From the NCBI GenBank assembly GCA_900079695.1, contig LT599022.1, forward strand, positions 462,287 to 526,286: DNA of 64,000 nucleotides. The letters run 5' to 3'. The notes beneath the pieces were generated by a model. It was not told the origin of the DNA. It was given only the letters and a program-made list of their open reading frames with translations, and searched no databases. This DNA comes from an uncultured Alphaproteobacteria bacterium (GTDB lineage Bacteria > Pseudomonadota > Alphaproteobacteria > Rhodospirillales > Rhodospirillaceae). The position numbers were made by a program, and so were the translations under genes. Below are positions 1 to 10,263 of the stretch, one piece after another; position 1 is the first letter of the stretch, and every line of letters starts with the position of its first letter.

Positions 1-333
1 CCATCGAAAATCCGGTCGTTCGCCAGGACAGGCGACGAGGTGCGAAGAGGTTCGCAGGTATAGGACGAGTATTTGCGTACTCATGACTGACGTATAGGGC
101 CGTGGAGAAGGTCCCGGCCGCCGCACCGGCGGCGCGTTCGGCAGCCAGAGCCGTGCGCGCCTCCGCGCTCGCGGCATTCCGTGCCTTCCGCGATGTCGGC
201 GCGGGCTCGGGGTAGCGGGGCTGGCTGTCGGGTTTTGTGCGGATGCCCCGCCGTTTCTGGCGTTCCCGTCGATGCTCGGTGCGGGAATGCGCAACTGACG
301 CCGCAACGAAGCGGCGGGAAAGGGGGCTAGCTT
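1..333. other. Gene-free stretch upstream of the chemoreceptor
   Basis: I see no credible coding region in these 333 bases on either strand, and no tRNA or clear terminator. The last bases before the chemoreceptor start hold a purine-rich patch (gaaaggggg, about 318-326) that could serve as its ribosome binding site. A preceding gene probably ends to the left of the window. Confidence 0.5.
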
Positions 334-2031
334 ATGGTTTCGATACATAATCTTCGCATATCCGGGAAGATCGGCATCGTCATTGCCGTCCTGGCGTTCG
401 CCTCCGCGACGATCAGCGCGGTCGGCTACTACGGTCTTTCGGAGCTTGCGGTCGCCGCCGACCGCATCAACGAATACGGCAACATGACCCGCATCGGCGC
501 GCGGATGAACGACAACCTCACGGCGATGAACCGGGCGGAATATCGTTTTGCCGCCAATCCCACCGAGGCGGACGACATCATCCGCGCGATGCGCGACGCC
601 GAGACCAAGTTCGCCGAGCGCCTCGACCGCCTGAGCCAGAAGGTCGATCCCGAGCGCCGCGCGCCGCTGGAGCGGATCCGCAAGGATTTCGAGGCGTATC
701 GCGCCGAACTCAAGGGCACCATCGAGGTGGCGGCCCGCCACAAGAACGCCGAACTCAGCGTCGCGCAGCGCGAGGTCTACGCGTCGGTGCAGGATTCGGT
801 GAAGGTGTTGCGTCCGTTGACGCAGGAGGTGGGGAAGTTCGTCGACGACATGGACGAGGCGGGCAACCGGGTGGTCGAGGACGCCGCCGCGCAGGCGGCG
901 ATGCTCAACCGCCTGATGATCGGTGTCGCCGCCGCGGGCATCCTCTTCGGCGTGTTCCTCGGGCTGGCGATCGCGCGCGTCGGCCTGGTCAACCCGATCG
1001 CCGCGATCATCAACGTGCTGAAGCAGCTCGCGGGGGGCAACCTGTCCTGCGAGATCGCAGGCACCGCGCGCAAGGACGAGATCGGCGACATCGCCCGCGC
1101 CGCCCTGGTGTTCCGCGATAATGCCCGCGAGGCCGAGACGATGCGGGCCGAGCAGGAGGCGGAACGGAAGAAGCGGGAGGAGCGCGCCCGCGCGATCGAG
1201 AGCCTGACTCACGAGTTCGACCGCAAGGTCTCGGGGATGCTGGAAATCGTGTCGTCGGCGTGTTCCGAAATGGACGCGACCGCGCAAAGCCTCTCCGCCA
1301 ACGCGGAGCAGACCTCGCGCCAGTCGGCGGTGGTGGCGTCCGCCACCGAGGAGGCGTCGAGCAGCGTGCAGACGGTGGCGACCGCGGCGGAGGAACTTTC
1401 GGCCTCGATCTCCGAAATCGGCCGCCAGATCGAGCACGCGACCACCGTCAGCCGCCGCGCCAACGACGAGGCGGGCCGCACCAACGCGCGGGTGCGCGAT
1501 CTCGCGGACATTTCCGCGCGGATCGGCGAGGTGGTCAATCTCATCAACGACATCGCCAGCCAGACCAACCTGCTCGCCCTGAACGCCACGATCGAGGCGG
1601 CGCGCGCGGGCGAGGCGGGCAAGGGCTTCGCGGTGGTGGCGGGCGAGGTGAAGACCCTCGCCAATCAGACCGCCAAGGCGACCGACGAAATCGGCCAGCA
1701 GATCGGCGGCGTGCAGAGCGCCACCGAGGACGTCGTCGGCGCGATCGCCGAAATCGCCACGCGCATCGGCGAAATCAACGAGGTCTCGGCGGCGATCGCG
1801 TCGGCGGTCGAGCAGCAGATCGCCGCTGCGGCCGAGATCGCCCGCAACGTTCAGCAGGCGGCATCCGGCACCCAGGAGATCGCCGCCAACATCGAGGGCG
1901 TCAATCAGGCCGCGGGGGAAACCGGCGCGGCCTCGCAACAGGTGCTTTCGGCATCGCAGTCGTTGTCGCAGGAGGCGGTGGGGCTGCGCTCGGTGGTCGA
2001 GGATTTCCTCGCGGGCGTGCGCGCGGCCTGA
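334..2031 (+). CDS. Methyl-accepting chemotaxis protein
   Basis: This is a transmembrane chemoreceptor that would feed into a CheA/CheW array and modulate flagellar rotation. The 565-residue protein has a first membrane helix at about residues 13-33, a roughly 155-residue periplasmic helical region, a second membrane helix at about 195-216, a HAMP linker at about 215-270 and an MCP signalling domain from about 300 to the end. The cytoplasmic hairpin tip is clearly visible as IASQTNLLALNATIEAARA (about 406-424), followed by GKGFAVVAGEVK. The ligand is not predictable. It is a single-gene unit ending at a strong hairpin terminator, and it lies next to a stator gene pair transcribed towards it. 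Confidence 0.93.
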   Translation: MVSIHNLRISGKIGIVIAVLAFASATISAVGYYGLSELAVAADRINEYGNMTRIGARMNDNLTAMNRAEYRFAANPTEADDIIRAMRDAETKFAERLDRLSQKVDPERRAPLERIRKDFEAYRAELKGTIEVAARHKNAELSVAQREVYASVQDSVKVLRPLTQEVGKFVDDMDEAGNRVVEDAAAQAAMLNRLMIGVAAAGILFGVFLGLAIARVGLVNPIAAIINVLKQLAGGNLSCEIAGTARKDEIGDIARAALVFRDNAREAETMRAEQEAERKKREERARAIESLTHEFDRKVSGMLEIVSSACSEMDATAQSLSANAEQTSRQSAVVASATEEASSSVQTVATAAEELSASISEIGRQIEHATTVSRRANDEAGRTNARVRDLADISARIGEVVNLINDIASQTNLLALNATIEAARAGEAGKGFAVVAGEVKTLANQTAKATDEIGQQIGGVQSATEDVVGAIAEIATRIGEINEVSAAIASAVEQQIAAAAEIARNVQQAASGTQEIAANIEGVNQAAGETGAASQQVLSASQSLSQEAVGLRSVVEDFLAGVRAA

Positions 2032-2047
2032 TCTTCGCGCCGGAAGG

Positions 2048-2076
2048 AAAGGCCCGCCGCGAATGGCGGGCCTTTT
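2048..2076. terminator. Bidirectional intrinsic terminator
   Basis: An 11-bp perfect stem (2048-2058 with 2065-2075), a six-base loop and A- and T-runs on both flanks lie between the convergent chemoreceptor and motB-like genes. It should terminate both transcripts. Confidence 0.85.
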
Positions 2077-2077
2077 G

Positions 2078-2746
2078 TCATCGCAGGCGGTCGGGATTGA
2101 CGCGGATGACGATGCGGCGGTTGATTTCGCGGTTCTGGGGCAGCGGATTGCCGAACGGATCGAGGTTCGGCACCTTGGGCGCGACGTCGGCGAGGCCGAC
2201 CGCGCGCAGCCGCGCGGGCACCATCTTCTGCTCGAGAAAATAGCGCACCACGCCGGTGGCGCGGGCCGCCGAAAGCTCCCAGTTCGAGGGGAACTGCGCG
2301 TTGTGGATCGGCGTGTCGTCGGTGTGGCCCTGCACCTCGACCTGAAAGTTCTTATAGATGTCGGCGTTCAGCGTGTCGGCGACGCGCGAGAGGATCGGCT
2401 TCGCGGTGTCGCGCAGCACCGCCGATCCCGGATCGAAGAACGAACTCGACGCGAACTCGATGATCACGCCCGAGGAATCCGAGCCGATGCTGGAGGTCTC
2501 GTCGACGTTCATCTCGACGAGAATCTCCTTGACCTCGCGCTTGAGATTTTCGAGCGGGGTTTCGATGTCGCGCTTGCCCACGCCCTTCGCCATGCCTGCC
2601 TGAACCTGCTCGAACAGCGCCATGTCCACCTTCGAGATCGACGCCAGCAGGATGAAGAAGCCGAGCAGCAGCGTGACCATGTCCGCGTAGGTGGTCATCC
2701 AGTCTTCGTCGTTGGACTGGGGCGGGCGGCGCGTCGGGATGATCAT
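2078..2746 (-). CDS. motB: Flagellar motor stator protein, MotB/PomB type (OmpA domain)
   Basis: This 222-residue protein would be the peptidoglycan-anchored half of an ion-driven stator unit. The N-terminal membrane helix follows the sequence TTYADMVTLLLGFFILLAS, which contains the Asp used for ion translocation in MotB/PomB. A C-terminal OmpA-like peptidoglycan-binding domain (about residues 100-220) includes VQGHTDDTPI and NWELSAARA. The start ATG overlaps the TGA of the upstream motA-like gene, so the pair is translationally coupled. The helix resembles PomB more than E. coli MotB, but whether H+ or Na+ drives it cannot be decided here. A non-flagellar role cannot be excluded, because no other flagellar gene is in the window. 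Confidence 0.88.
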   Translation of the reverse strand: MIIPTRRPPQSNDEDWMTTYADMVTLLLGFFILLASISKVDMALFEQVQAGMAKGVGKRDIETPLENLKREVKEILVEMNVDETSSIGSDSSGVIIEFASSSFFDPGSAVLRDTAKPILSRVADTLNADIYKNFQVEVQGHTDDTPIHNAQFPSNWELSAARATGVVRYFLEQKMVPARLRAVGLADVAPKVPNLDPFGNPLPQNREINRRIVIRVNPDRLR

Positions 2747-3546
2747 GGGCGAGCCTTGAGATGGCGGTCGATGTTGAAGTGCATCGACGGATCGAGGAAC
2801 GAGTTCATCTTGTCCTGGATGTAGCGCGGGCTCTTGCGCTCGGCCAGCAGAGCCATCCCCTCCGCCAGAAGATAGTTGCGGAACTGCACGATTTCCTCGC
2901 GCTGCTGGATCTTCGATGCGGCGGGGAGAAACACCAGCCGCGCCGCCAGCACGCCGTAGAGCGTGGTGATCAGCGCCACCGACATGCCGGGGCCGAGTTG
3001 CGAGGGGTCGCTCGCCATGCTGTCGAGCATGATGATCAGGCCCACCAGGGTGCCGATCATGCCGAACGCGGGCGCGGTGTTGCCCATGCTCCGGAGGATG
3101 TCGGCGTTGATCACCGAACGCTGGAACGTGGTCTCGACGGTGTTCTTGAGAATCTCGCGGATTTCGTTGCCGGAATAGCCGGAGATCACGAGGTCGATGG
3201 CGAAACCGAGGAAGCGGTCCTGCCGGGCGAGATTCTTGGAATCGGTCTCGAGCCCGGGCAGGCCGCTTTTCTGCACGATGTAGCCCCAGCGGATCACCCG
3301 GCCGACCTCGTTGGTGAGGATGCTGCGGCTGAAGCGGTGGACGAACATGATCGACGCGGTGACGCGCAGCGCGTTCAGCACGTATCGGGATTCGAAGGCG
3401 ATGAAGGTTGCCGCGAAGGTGCCGCCGATCACCATGATGAAACTGGCGAAATCCAGAAACAGCATGTAATTGGCGGTCTTGAGGACGATCGAGCTGACGA
3501 ACAGGCCGAACCCCAGAATAATTCCAAGCACCGTGGTCAGCGACAT
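2743..3546 (-). CDS. motA: Flagellar motor stator protein, MotA/PomA type
   Basis: This is the membrane channel subunit of the stator that partners the adjacent MotB-like protein. The 267-residue protein has four hydrophobic segments (about residues 3-23, 30-52, 150-172 and 183-205) around a cytoplasmic loop, as expected for the MotA/TolQ/ExbB superfamily, with the conserved GMIGTLVGLIIML and TLYGVLAARLVFLP regions in the last two helices. I chose the ATG at 3546 because a GGAG lies nine bases upstream. A GTG at 3585 would add 13 residues. The stop overlaps the start of motB by four bases (ATGA). Confidence 0.88.
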   Translation of the reverse strand: MSLTTVLGIILGFGLFVSSIVLKTANYMLFLDFASFIMVIGGTFAATFIAFESRYVLNALRVTASIMFVHRFSRSILTNEVGRVIRWGYIVQKSGLPGLETDSKNLARQDRFLGFAIDLVISGYSGNEIREILKNTVETTFQRSVINADILRSMGNTAPAFGMIGTLVGLIIMLDSMASDPSQLGPGMSVALITTLYGVLAARLVFLPAASKIQQREEIVQFRNYLLAEGMALLAERKSPRYIQDKMNSFLDPSMHFNIDRHLKARP

Positions 3547-3733
3547 CCGACACCGCTCCGACTGGAAGAGACCCTCGAGAGACACGTCACTTTAAATCAA
3601 TCCCGTTGCCAAATCATTATCTTATGGCACGGGCAGAGGCGCACTGGCGCGTGCGCGCTATGATATGACGTGAGGAAGGGAGCGGACGGTGTGACGGCGC
3701 GCACAGGCGGACGGGTTTCCGCCGGCCTGCAAC

Positions 3734-3757
3734 AAAAAACCGCGCCGGAGCGCGGTC
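3734..3757 (-). terminator. Terminator of tRNA-Cys
   Basis: Read on the minus strand, a 7-bp stem (3750-3756 with 3739-3745) and a four-base loop are followed by six T residues. It sits ten bases past the 3' end of tRNA-Cys. Confidence 0.85.
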
Positions 3758-3766
3758 TTGAGAAGA

Positions 3767-3840
3767 TGGAGGCCGGAGCCGGAATTGAACCGACGTACGA
3801 GGATTTGCAGTCCTCTGCATCACCACTCTGCCATCCGGCC
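3767..3840 (-). tRNA. tRNA-Cys (GCA)
   Basis: This is a 74-base cloverleaf with a 7-bp acceptor stem (GGCCGGA/TCCGGCC), anticodon GCA in the loop ACTGCAAAT, the T-arm GGTTCAATTCC and an encoded CCA end. It has its own promoter and terminator, so it is a single-gene unit. Confidence 0.97.
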
Positions 3841-3879
3841 GTCCGAGGCAGGGCCGCGCCGCGGGGACGCGAGGGCGCA

Positions 3880-3907
3880 ACTATACGGACCCGGACGTGG
3901 CGATCAA
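3880..3907 (-). promoter_or_regulatory. Sigma-70-type promoter of tRNA-Cys
   Basis: On the minus strand, TTGATC (3902-3907) and TATAGT (3880-3885) are separated by 16 bases. This lies 40 bases upstream of the tRNA 5' end. Confidence 0.7.
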
Positions 3908-3943
3908 GTGGTTTTTTCGCCTTCGCGCCCCCGCGGGCAAAAG

Positions 3944-3965
3944 AAAAACCCGCTCGGAGGCGGGT
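3944..3965 (-). terminator. Terminator of tRNA-Asn
   Basis: A 6-bp GC-rich stem (3960-3965 with 3948-3953) is followed on the minus strand by a T-run, 45 bases past the 3' end of tRNA-Asn and before the tRNA-Cys promoter. Confidence 0.8.
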
Positions 3966-4009
3966 CTGACGCATTCGGTCGGGACGTTGGGACGCGTACT
4001 GGGCGGCGC

Positions 4010-4084
4010 TGGCTCCGGAGGAGGGATTCGAACCCCCGACCAGCCGGTTAACAGCCGGCTGCTCTACCGCTGAGCTACTCCGGA
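4010..4084 (-). tRNA. tRNA-Asn (GTT)
   Basis: This is a 75-base cloverleaf with acceptor stem TCCGGAG/CTCCGGA, anticodon GTT in the loop CTGTTAA, the T-arm GGTTCGAATCC and an encoded CCA end. Confidence 0.97.
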
Positions 4085-4147
4085 ATGCGCGCCGCGGGCG
4101 GCGGTTTCGCCCGCGCATCCTGCCGGGTTTCCCCGGCGAGGTGGCGA

Positions 4148-4176
4148 TGTATAAGGGATGCCCGGGTGGGGGTCAA
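4148..4176 (-). promoter_or_regulatory. Sigma-70-type promoter of tRNA-Asn
   Basis: On the minus strand, TTGACC (4171-4176) and TATACA (4148-4153) have the ideal 17-base spacing and lie 64 bases upstream of the tRNA. Confidence 0.75.
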
Positions 4177-4304
4177 GGGGCTTTTTTCGGTTTCGTGCGG
4201 CGGCGCGAATTCGCGGGGTTTCCTCTTTGTCTGCCGGGGGCTGCGTGGCTATATAGGAGTGCGGCGGGCGCATCCGGCTCGCCGAACGAGCGAGGATGAC
4301 CGCA

Positions 4305-4958
4305 ATGGACTTCGAACTGGCGCGCCGCAACATGGTGGACAACCAGGTCCGCACCAACCGCGTCACCGACCCGCTGGTGGTCGCCGCCCTGCGCGCGATC
4401 CCGCGCGAGGTGTTCGTGCCCGCGCCGCAGAAGGGTGTCGCCTATCTCGACGACGACATTCCGGTGACGCCCGGACGGTATCTGATGGAGCCGATGGTGC
4501 TCGCCCGGCTGCTGCAACTCGCCGAGGTGCAGCCCGCCGACGCTGTGCTCGACGTCGGCTGCGCCACCGGCTATTCCACTGCGGTGCTCGCCCGGATGGC
4601 ATCGAGCGTGGTGGCGCTGGAGGAAGACCCGGCGATGGTCAACTGGGCCACCGAAACCCTGCTCGGCCTCGGGGTCGACAACGCCGTGGTGGTCGAAGGT
4701 CCGCTCGCCGAAGGACTGCCGGGGCAGGGGCCCTACGACGTGATCGTGTTCAACGGCGCGATCGCGCGGGTGCCGGAGAATATCCGCGCCCAGCTCGCCG
4801 AAGGCGGGCGGCTGGTGGCGGTGGTGCAAGGCGAGCGGGGCGTCGGCCACGCGACGCTGGTGACGCGCCAAGGCGGTGCGTTCGGCCACCGTACCGAATT
4901 CGATGCGACGATCCGTCCGCTTCCCGGTTTTTCAGGCGAGCCCTCATTCGTCTTCTGA
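4305..4958 (+). CDS. Divergent protein-L-isoaspartate methyltransferase family protein
   Basis: This 217-residue protein is a class I SAM-dependent methyltransferase of the PIMT family. The SAM-binding motif I reads VLDVGCATGYSTAVLA, with an acidic EEDP at the end of beta-2. It differs from the second PIMT in this window (25914-26555) in lacking the GCGQTISQP substrate motif, which is replaced by DIPVTPGRYLMEP. Repair activity on isoaspartate is therefore uncertain. I chose the ATG at 4305 because GAGG sits nine bases upstream. The ATG at 4296 abuts that GAGG and would leave no spacing. A PIMT-like gene just before tolC is a recurrent alphaproteobacterial arrangement; the functional link is unknown. 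Confidence 0.8.
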   Translation: MDFELARRNMVDNQVRTNRVTDPLVVAALRAIPREVFVPAPQKGVAYLDDDIPVTPGRYLMEPMVLARLLQLAEVQPADAVLDVGCATGYSTAVLARMASSVVALEEDPAMVNWATETLLGLGVDNAVVVEGPLAEGLPGQGPYDVIVFNGAIARVPENIRAQLAEGGRLVAVVQGERGVGHATLVTRQGGAFGHRTEFDATIRPLPGFSGEPSFVF

Positions 4959-5020
4959 TATAAAATCTCCTTCCGCGACAGTAGGTGAGCGTTCCGTTCC
5001 CCGCGGCCCCTGGACAATCA

Positions 5021-5034
5021 ATACCGATCGGTAT
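5021..5034. promoter_or_regulatory. Perfect palindrome in the tolC promoter, candidate repressor operator
   Basis: ATACCGATCGGTAT is a 14-bp perfect dyad 96 bases before the tolC start. It lies between a TGGACA (5011-5016) and a TATATT (5032-5037), which could be -35 and -10 elements with a short 15-base spacer. The dyad has the ACCGATCGGT core seen in many TetR-family operators. The cognate regulator is not identifiable in the window. Confidence 0.55.
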
Positions 5035-5129
5035 ATTTCTCTGGCGTCGGGAGCCCGCAGCGGGGGGAGAGGGTGCTTGTGCGCCGCCTTTGGGACGAGG
5101 CGGCCGGATCGTCGAATATGGAGTTTTTC

Positions 5130-6542
5130 ATGGCGGCTAGAAGCCAGTTTCTGACCGGCGGCATCGCCCTGGCGGCGGTCGCGTGCGCGCTCGCCGGGGG
5201 CGCGGCCCGCGCCGACACTCTCAAAGAGGCGATGGCGATGGCCTATGCCTCGAACCCGCAACTGCTGGAACAGCGCGCCTACCTGCGTTCGATCGACCAG
5301 GGGGTCGCCGAGGCGCTCTCGGGATGGCGGCCGACGGTGACGCTCAACGCCGATGCATCGAGCGTGCATCGCAGCGGCTATTCGGTCAACGGCAACGGTC
5401 AGCCCTCGAGCTGGCGGCAGGAGCGCGGCGCGAGCGTTTCGGTCTCGCAGCCGGTGTTTCAAGGCTTCGGAACCGTGAATGCGGTCGACCGGGCGGAAAA
5501 CACCGTGCTCGCCGAGCGCGAGCATCTGCGCTCGGTGGAGCAGGGCGTGATGCTCGACGTCGTCACCGCCTACGTCGACGTATGGCGCGATCTTGCGGTG
5601 GTCGAGCTCAACATCAACAACGAGCAGGTGCTGCAGCGCCAGCTCGATGCGGCGCGCGACCGTTTCGCGGTCGGCGAGATCACCCGTACCGACGTGGCGC
5701 AATCCGAGGCGCGGTTGTCGCAAGCCCACGCCAGCCGTGTCGCTGCGGAAGGAAACCTTCAGGTTTCCCGCGCCACCTATCAGCGTATCGTCGGCAAATC
5801 GCCCGAGAACGTCTCGCGGGTGCCGCCGACCGAGGCGCTGCCGACCGCGCTCGACCCGTTGGTCGCCGAGGCGCTCGGCGACAATCCCGACGTGCGCACC
5901 GCGGCGCACACCGTCGACGTGCGCGAGAACGCGGTGGCGGTGGTGCGCGCCGAACTGCTGCCGGACGTCAAGGCGGTGGCGAGCGTCGGGCAATTCTACG
6001 ACCAGACCTACTCGAGCGACGAAGCGACCGTCTACTCGCTCGGTGCGCAGATGAGCGTGCCGCTCTACGAGGCGGGCGGGACCTATGCCCGCCTGCGCGC
6101 CGCCAAGGATCAGGCGGCGCAGAGCCGGAAGGCCCTCGAACGGGTGCGCCGTCAGGTGGTCGAGACCGCCACCTCGGCATGGGAATCCCTGACGTCCGCG
6201 CGCGCGCAGATCGTCGCCTACCGCGAGGAGGTTCGTGCCTCGGAGATCGCTCTCGACGGCGTGCGGCGGGAGTCCGAGGTCGGATCTCGCACCGTTCTCG
6301 ACGTCCTCGACGCCGAACAGGAACTGCTCGACGCTCGCGTCAATCTGGTGCAGGCGCAGCGTAACGAGGCGCTGGCGTCGTATCAGGTTCTGGTCGCCCT
6401 CGGCCGTCTCACCGCCGCCGACATGGGGCTCGATACGCCGCTCTACGATCCGTCGGTGCATTACGACCAGGCCGCCGGGAAGTGGATCGGGTCGGGCGTG
6501 TTCTCCGACGACGGCCGCGAGGCGATGCGCCCCGCGAAGTGA
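5130..6542 (+). CDS. tolC: TolC family outer-membrane channel protein
   Basis: This protein would form the outer-membrane exit duct for type I secretion and tripartite efflux pumps. The 470 residues hold a Sec signal peptide ending at about residue 28 (...GGAARA), then two outer-membrane-efflux (OEP) repeats of coiled helices and beta strands (about 30-215 and 240-430). I chose the ATG at 5130 because a GGAG precedes it by six bases and because the signal peptide then has normal length; ATG 5118 is the alternative. The EmrAB-type pump at 19.5-22.1 kb would be a natural client, though no direct link is visible. Confidence 0.9.
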   Translation: MAARSQFLTGGIALAAVACALAGGAARADTLKEAMAMAYASNPQLLEQRAYLRSIDQGVAEALSGWRPTVTLNADASSVHRSGYSVNGNGQPSSWRQERGASVSVSQPVFQGFGTVNAVDRAENTVLAEREHLRSVEQGVMLDVVTAYVDVWRDLAVVELNINNEQVLQRQLDAARDRFAVGEITRTDVAQSEARLSQAHASRVAAEGNLQVSRATYQRIVGKSPENVSRVPPTEALPTALDPLVAEALGDNPDVRTAAHTVDVRENAVAVVRAELLPDVKAVASVGQFYDQTYSSDEATVYSLGAQMSVPLYEAGGTYARLRAAKDQAAQSRKALERVRRQVVETATSAWESLTSARAQIVAYREEVRASEIALDGVRRESEVGSRTVLDVLDAEQELLDARVNLVQAQRNEALASYQVLVALGRLTAADMGLDTPLYDPSVHYDQAAGKWIGSGVFSDDGREAMRPAK

Positions 6543-6553
6543 TCCCCGTGAAC

Positions 6554-6588
6554 CGTCGCCGCCGCGACAATCCATTGCGACGGCGACG
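6554..6588 (+). terminator. Possible hairpin after tolC
   Basis: An 8-bp perfect GC-rich stem (6554-6561 with 6581-6588), with further pairing inside the loop, follows the tolC stop by a dozen bases. It has no T-run, so termination is uncertain. Confidence 0.3.
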
Positions 6589-6698
6589 AAATCCGGCTTA
6601 AGTTCGCGTGCAACCTGTGTTATGGGTTGATCGGATCGAGTGGGTGCCTGCGCTGGGTGCTCATTTCCGGGTTTCCGCGTGCAGAGGGCTGGACATCC

Positions 6699-7436
6699 AT
6701 GAGCGAGGACAAGGGCCAGCAAGAGCCGTCGATGGAGGACATTCTCGCCTCCATTCGCCGGATCTTGTCCGAGGACGATGGAAAGAAGGGGGGCGACATC
6801 GCTCCCGCCGCCGAGTCGGCCCCGGTCAAGGCCGCGCCCAAGCCCGCGCCGGTCGAGGCCAAGCCCGCGCCGCCGCCGCCCCCGCCCCCTGAGCCGGAGC
6901 CGGAGCCTTTCCCCGAGCCCGAGCCTTTCCCGGAACCGGAACCGTTCGTCGAGCCGGAGCCCGAGCCGGAACCGGAACCGATCGCGCTTCTGCCCGAGGA
7001 CATGGTCCCCGACGAGCCCGAGGACGATCTCGACGAACCCGACGACGTGCTCGACCTCACGGACGCGATGGCGTTCGAGCCGCCGCCGGTGTCGAAGCCC
7101 GATCCGTTCGAGGATTTTCCGCTTCCGCCCGAGCCCGAGCCGCGGCCGGTGTTCGAGATGGACGCCGCCCCCGAGCCCGAGCCGGTGTCGCCGGACGCGC
7201 TGCTCGACCGCACCACCCAGGACGTTTCCGAGCAGGCATTCGCGAGCCTCGCGAGCGTGCTGGCGCGCCGCAACCTCGGCGTCGGCCAGCTCGGCGTGAC
7301 GCTCGAGGAACTGGTGCGCGAGCTGCTGCGCCCGATCCTCAAGGCGTGGCTCGACGAGAACCTGCCCGGCATCGTCGAGCGCATCGTCGAGCGCGAGGTG
7401 GAGCGGATCGTCAATCGCCTCGGTCCGATGAAGTGA
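6699..7436 (+). CDS. popZ: Cell-pole organizing protein PopZ (DUF2497)
   Basis: PopZ-type proteins form the polar scaffold that tethers the centromere (ParB-parS) and polar regulators in alphaproteobacteria. This 245-residue copy shows the three-part layout of the family: an N-terminal helix (EPSMEDILASIRRILSED, about residues 9-26), a long Pro/Glu-rich acidic linker (about 35-185) with repeated EPEP and FPEPEP units, and a C-terminal oligomerisation region ending RIVEREVERIVNRLG. I took the ATG at 6699, which follows a GAGGG. It lies immediately before valS, the usual location of popZ in this class. Confidence 0.9.
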   Translation: MSEDKGQQEPSMEDILASIRRILSEDDGKKGGDIAPAAESAPVKAAPKPAPVEAKPAPPPPPPPEPEPEPFPEPEPFPEPEPFVEPEPEPEPEPIALLPEDMVPDEPEDDLDEPDDVLDLTDAMAFEPPPVSKPDPFEDFPLPPEPEPRPVFEMDAAPEPEPVSPDALLDRTTQDVSEQAFASLASVLARRNLGVGQLGVTLEELVRELLRPILKAWLDENLPGIVERIVEREVERIVNRLGPMK

Positions 7437-7462
7437 CCTGAACCGGATTTCCGCATCTTCCA

Positions 7463-7497
7463 GCGGCGGGCGTCTTGCGCCCGCCGCGATTGTTTTC
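7463..7497 (+). terminator. Terminator after popZ
   Basis: A 10-bp perfect GC stem (7463-7472 with 7478-7487) and a five-base loop are followed by a T-rich stretch. It should separate popZ from valS transcription at least partly. Confidence 0.7.
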
Positions 7498-7553
7498 TAC
7501 ACAGAGTGCCGCGCGTTCGCGCGGATCGCCCGCTTCCGATGAGGTTCCCGAAA

Positions 7554-10199
<2,646 letters not shown>

Positions 10200-10263
10200 A
10201 CCTTTCGCAGATTTGTTGTTTGCTGTCACGGCAAGGATGTCCGGCGAAGGGGGAAGGGACGCC

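Noticed and set aside
1-333. A c-di-GMP riboswitch in the leader of the chemoreceptor
   Set aside because: I looked because such leaders are common for motility genes, but the conserved GEMM core and tetraloop receptor sequences are not recognisable.
6879-6984. A tandem DNA repeat array as a regulatory or structural element
   Set aside because: The near-repeats encode the Pro/Glu linker of PopZ in frame and are explained by protein composition.
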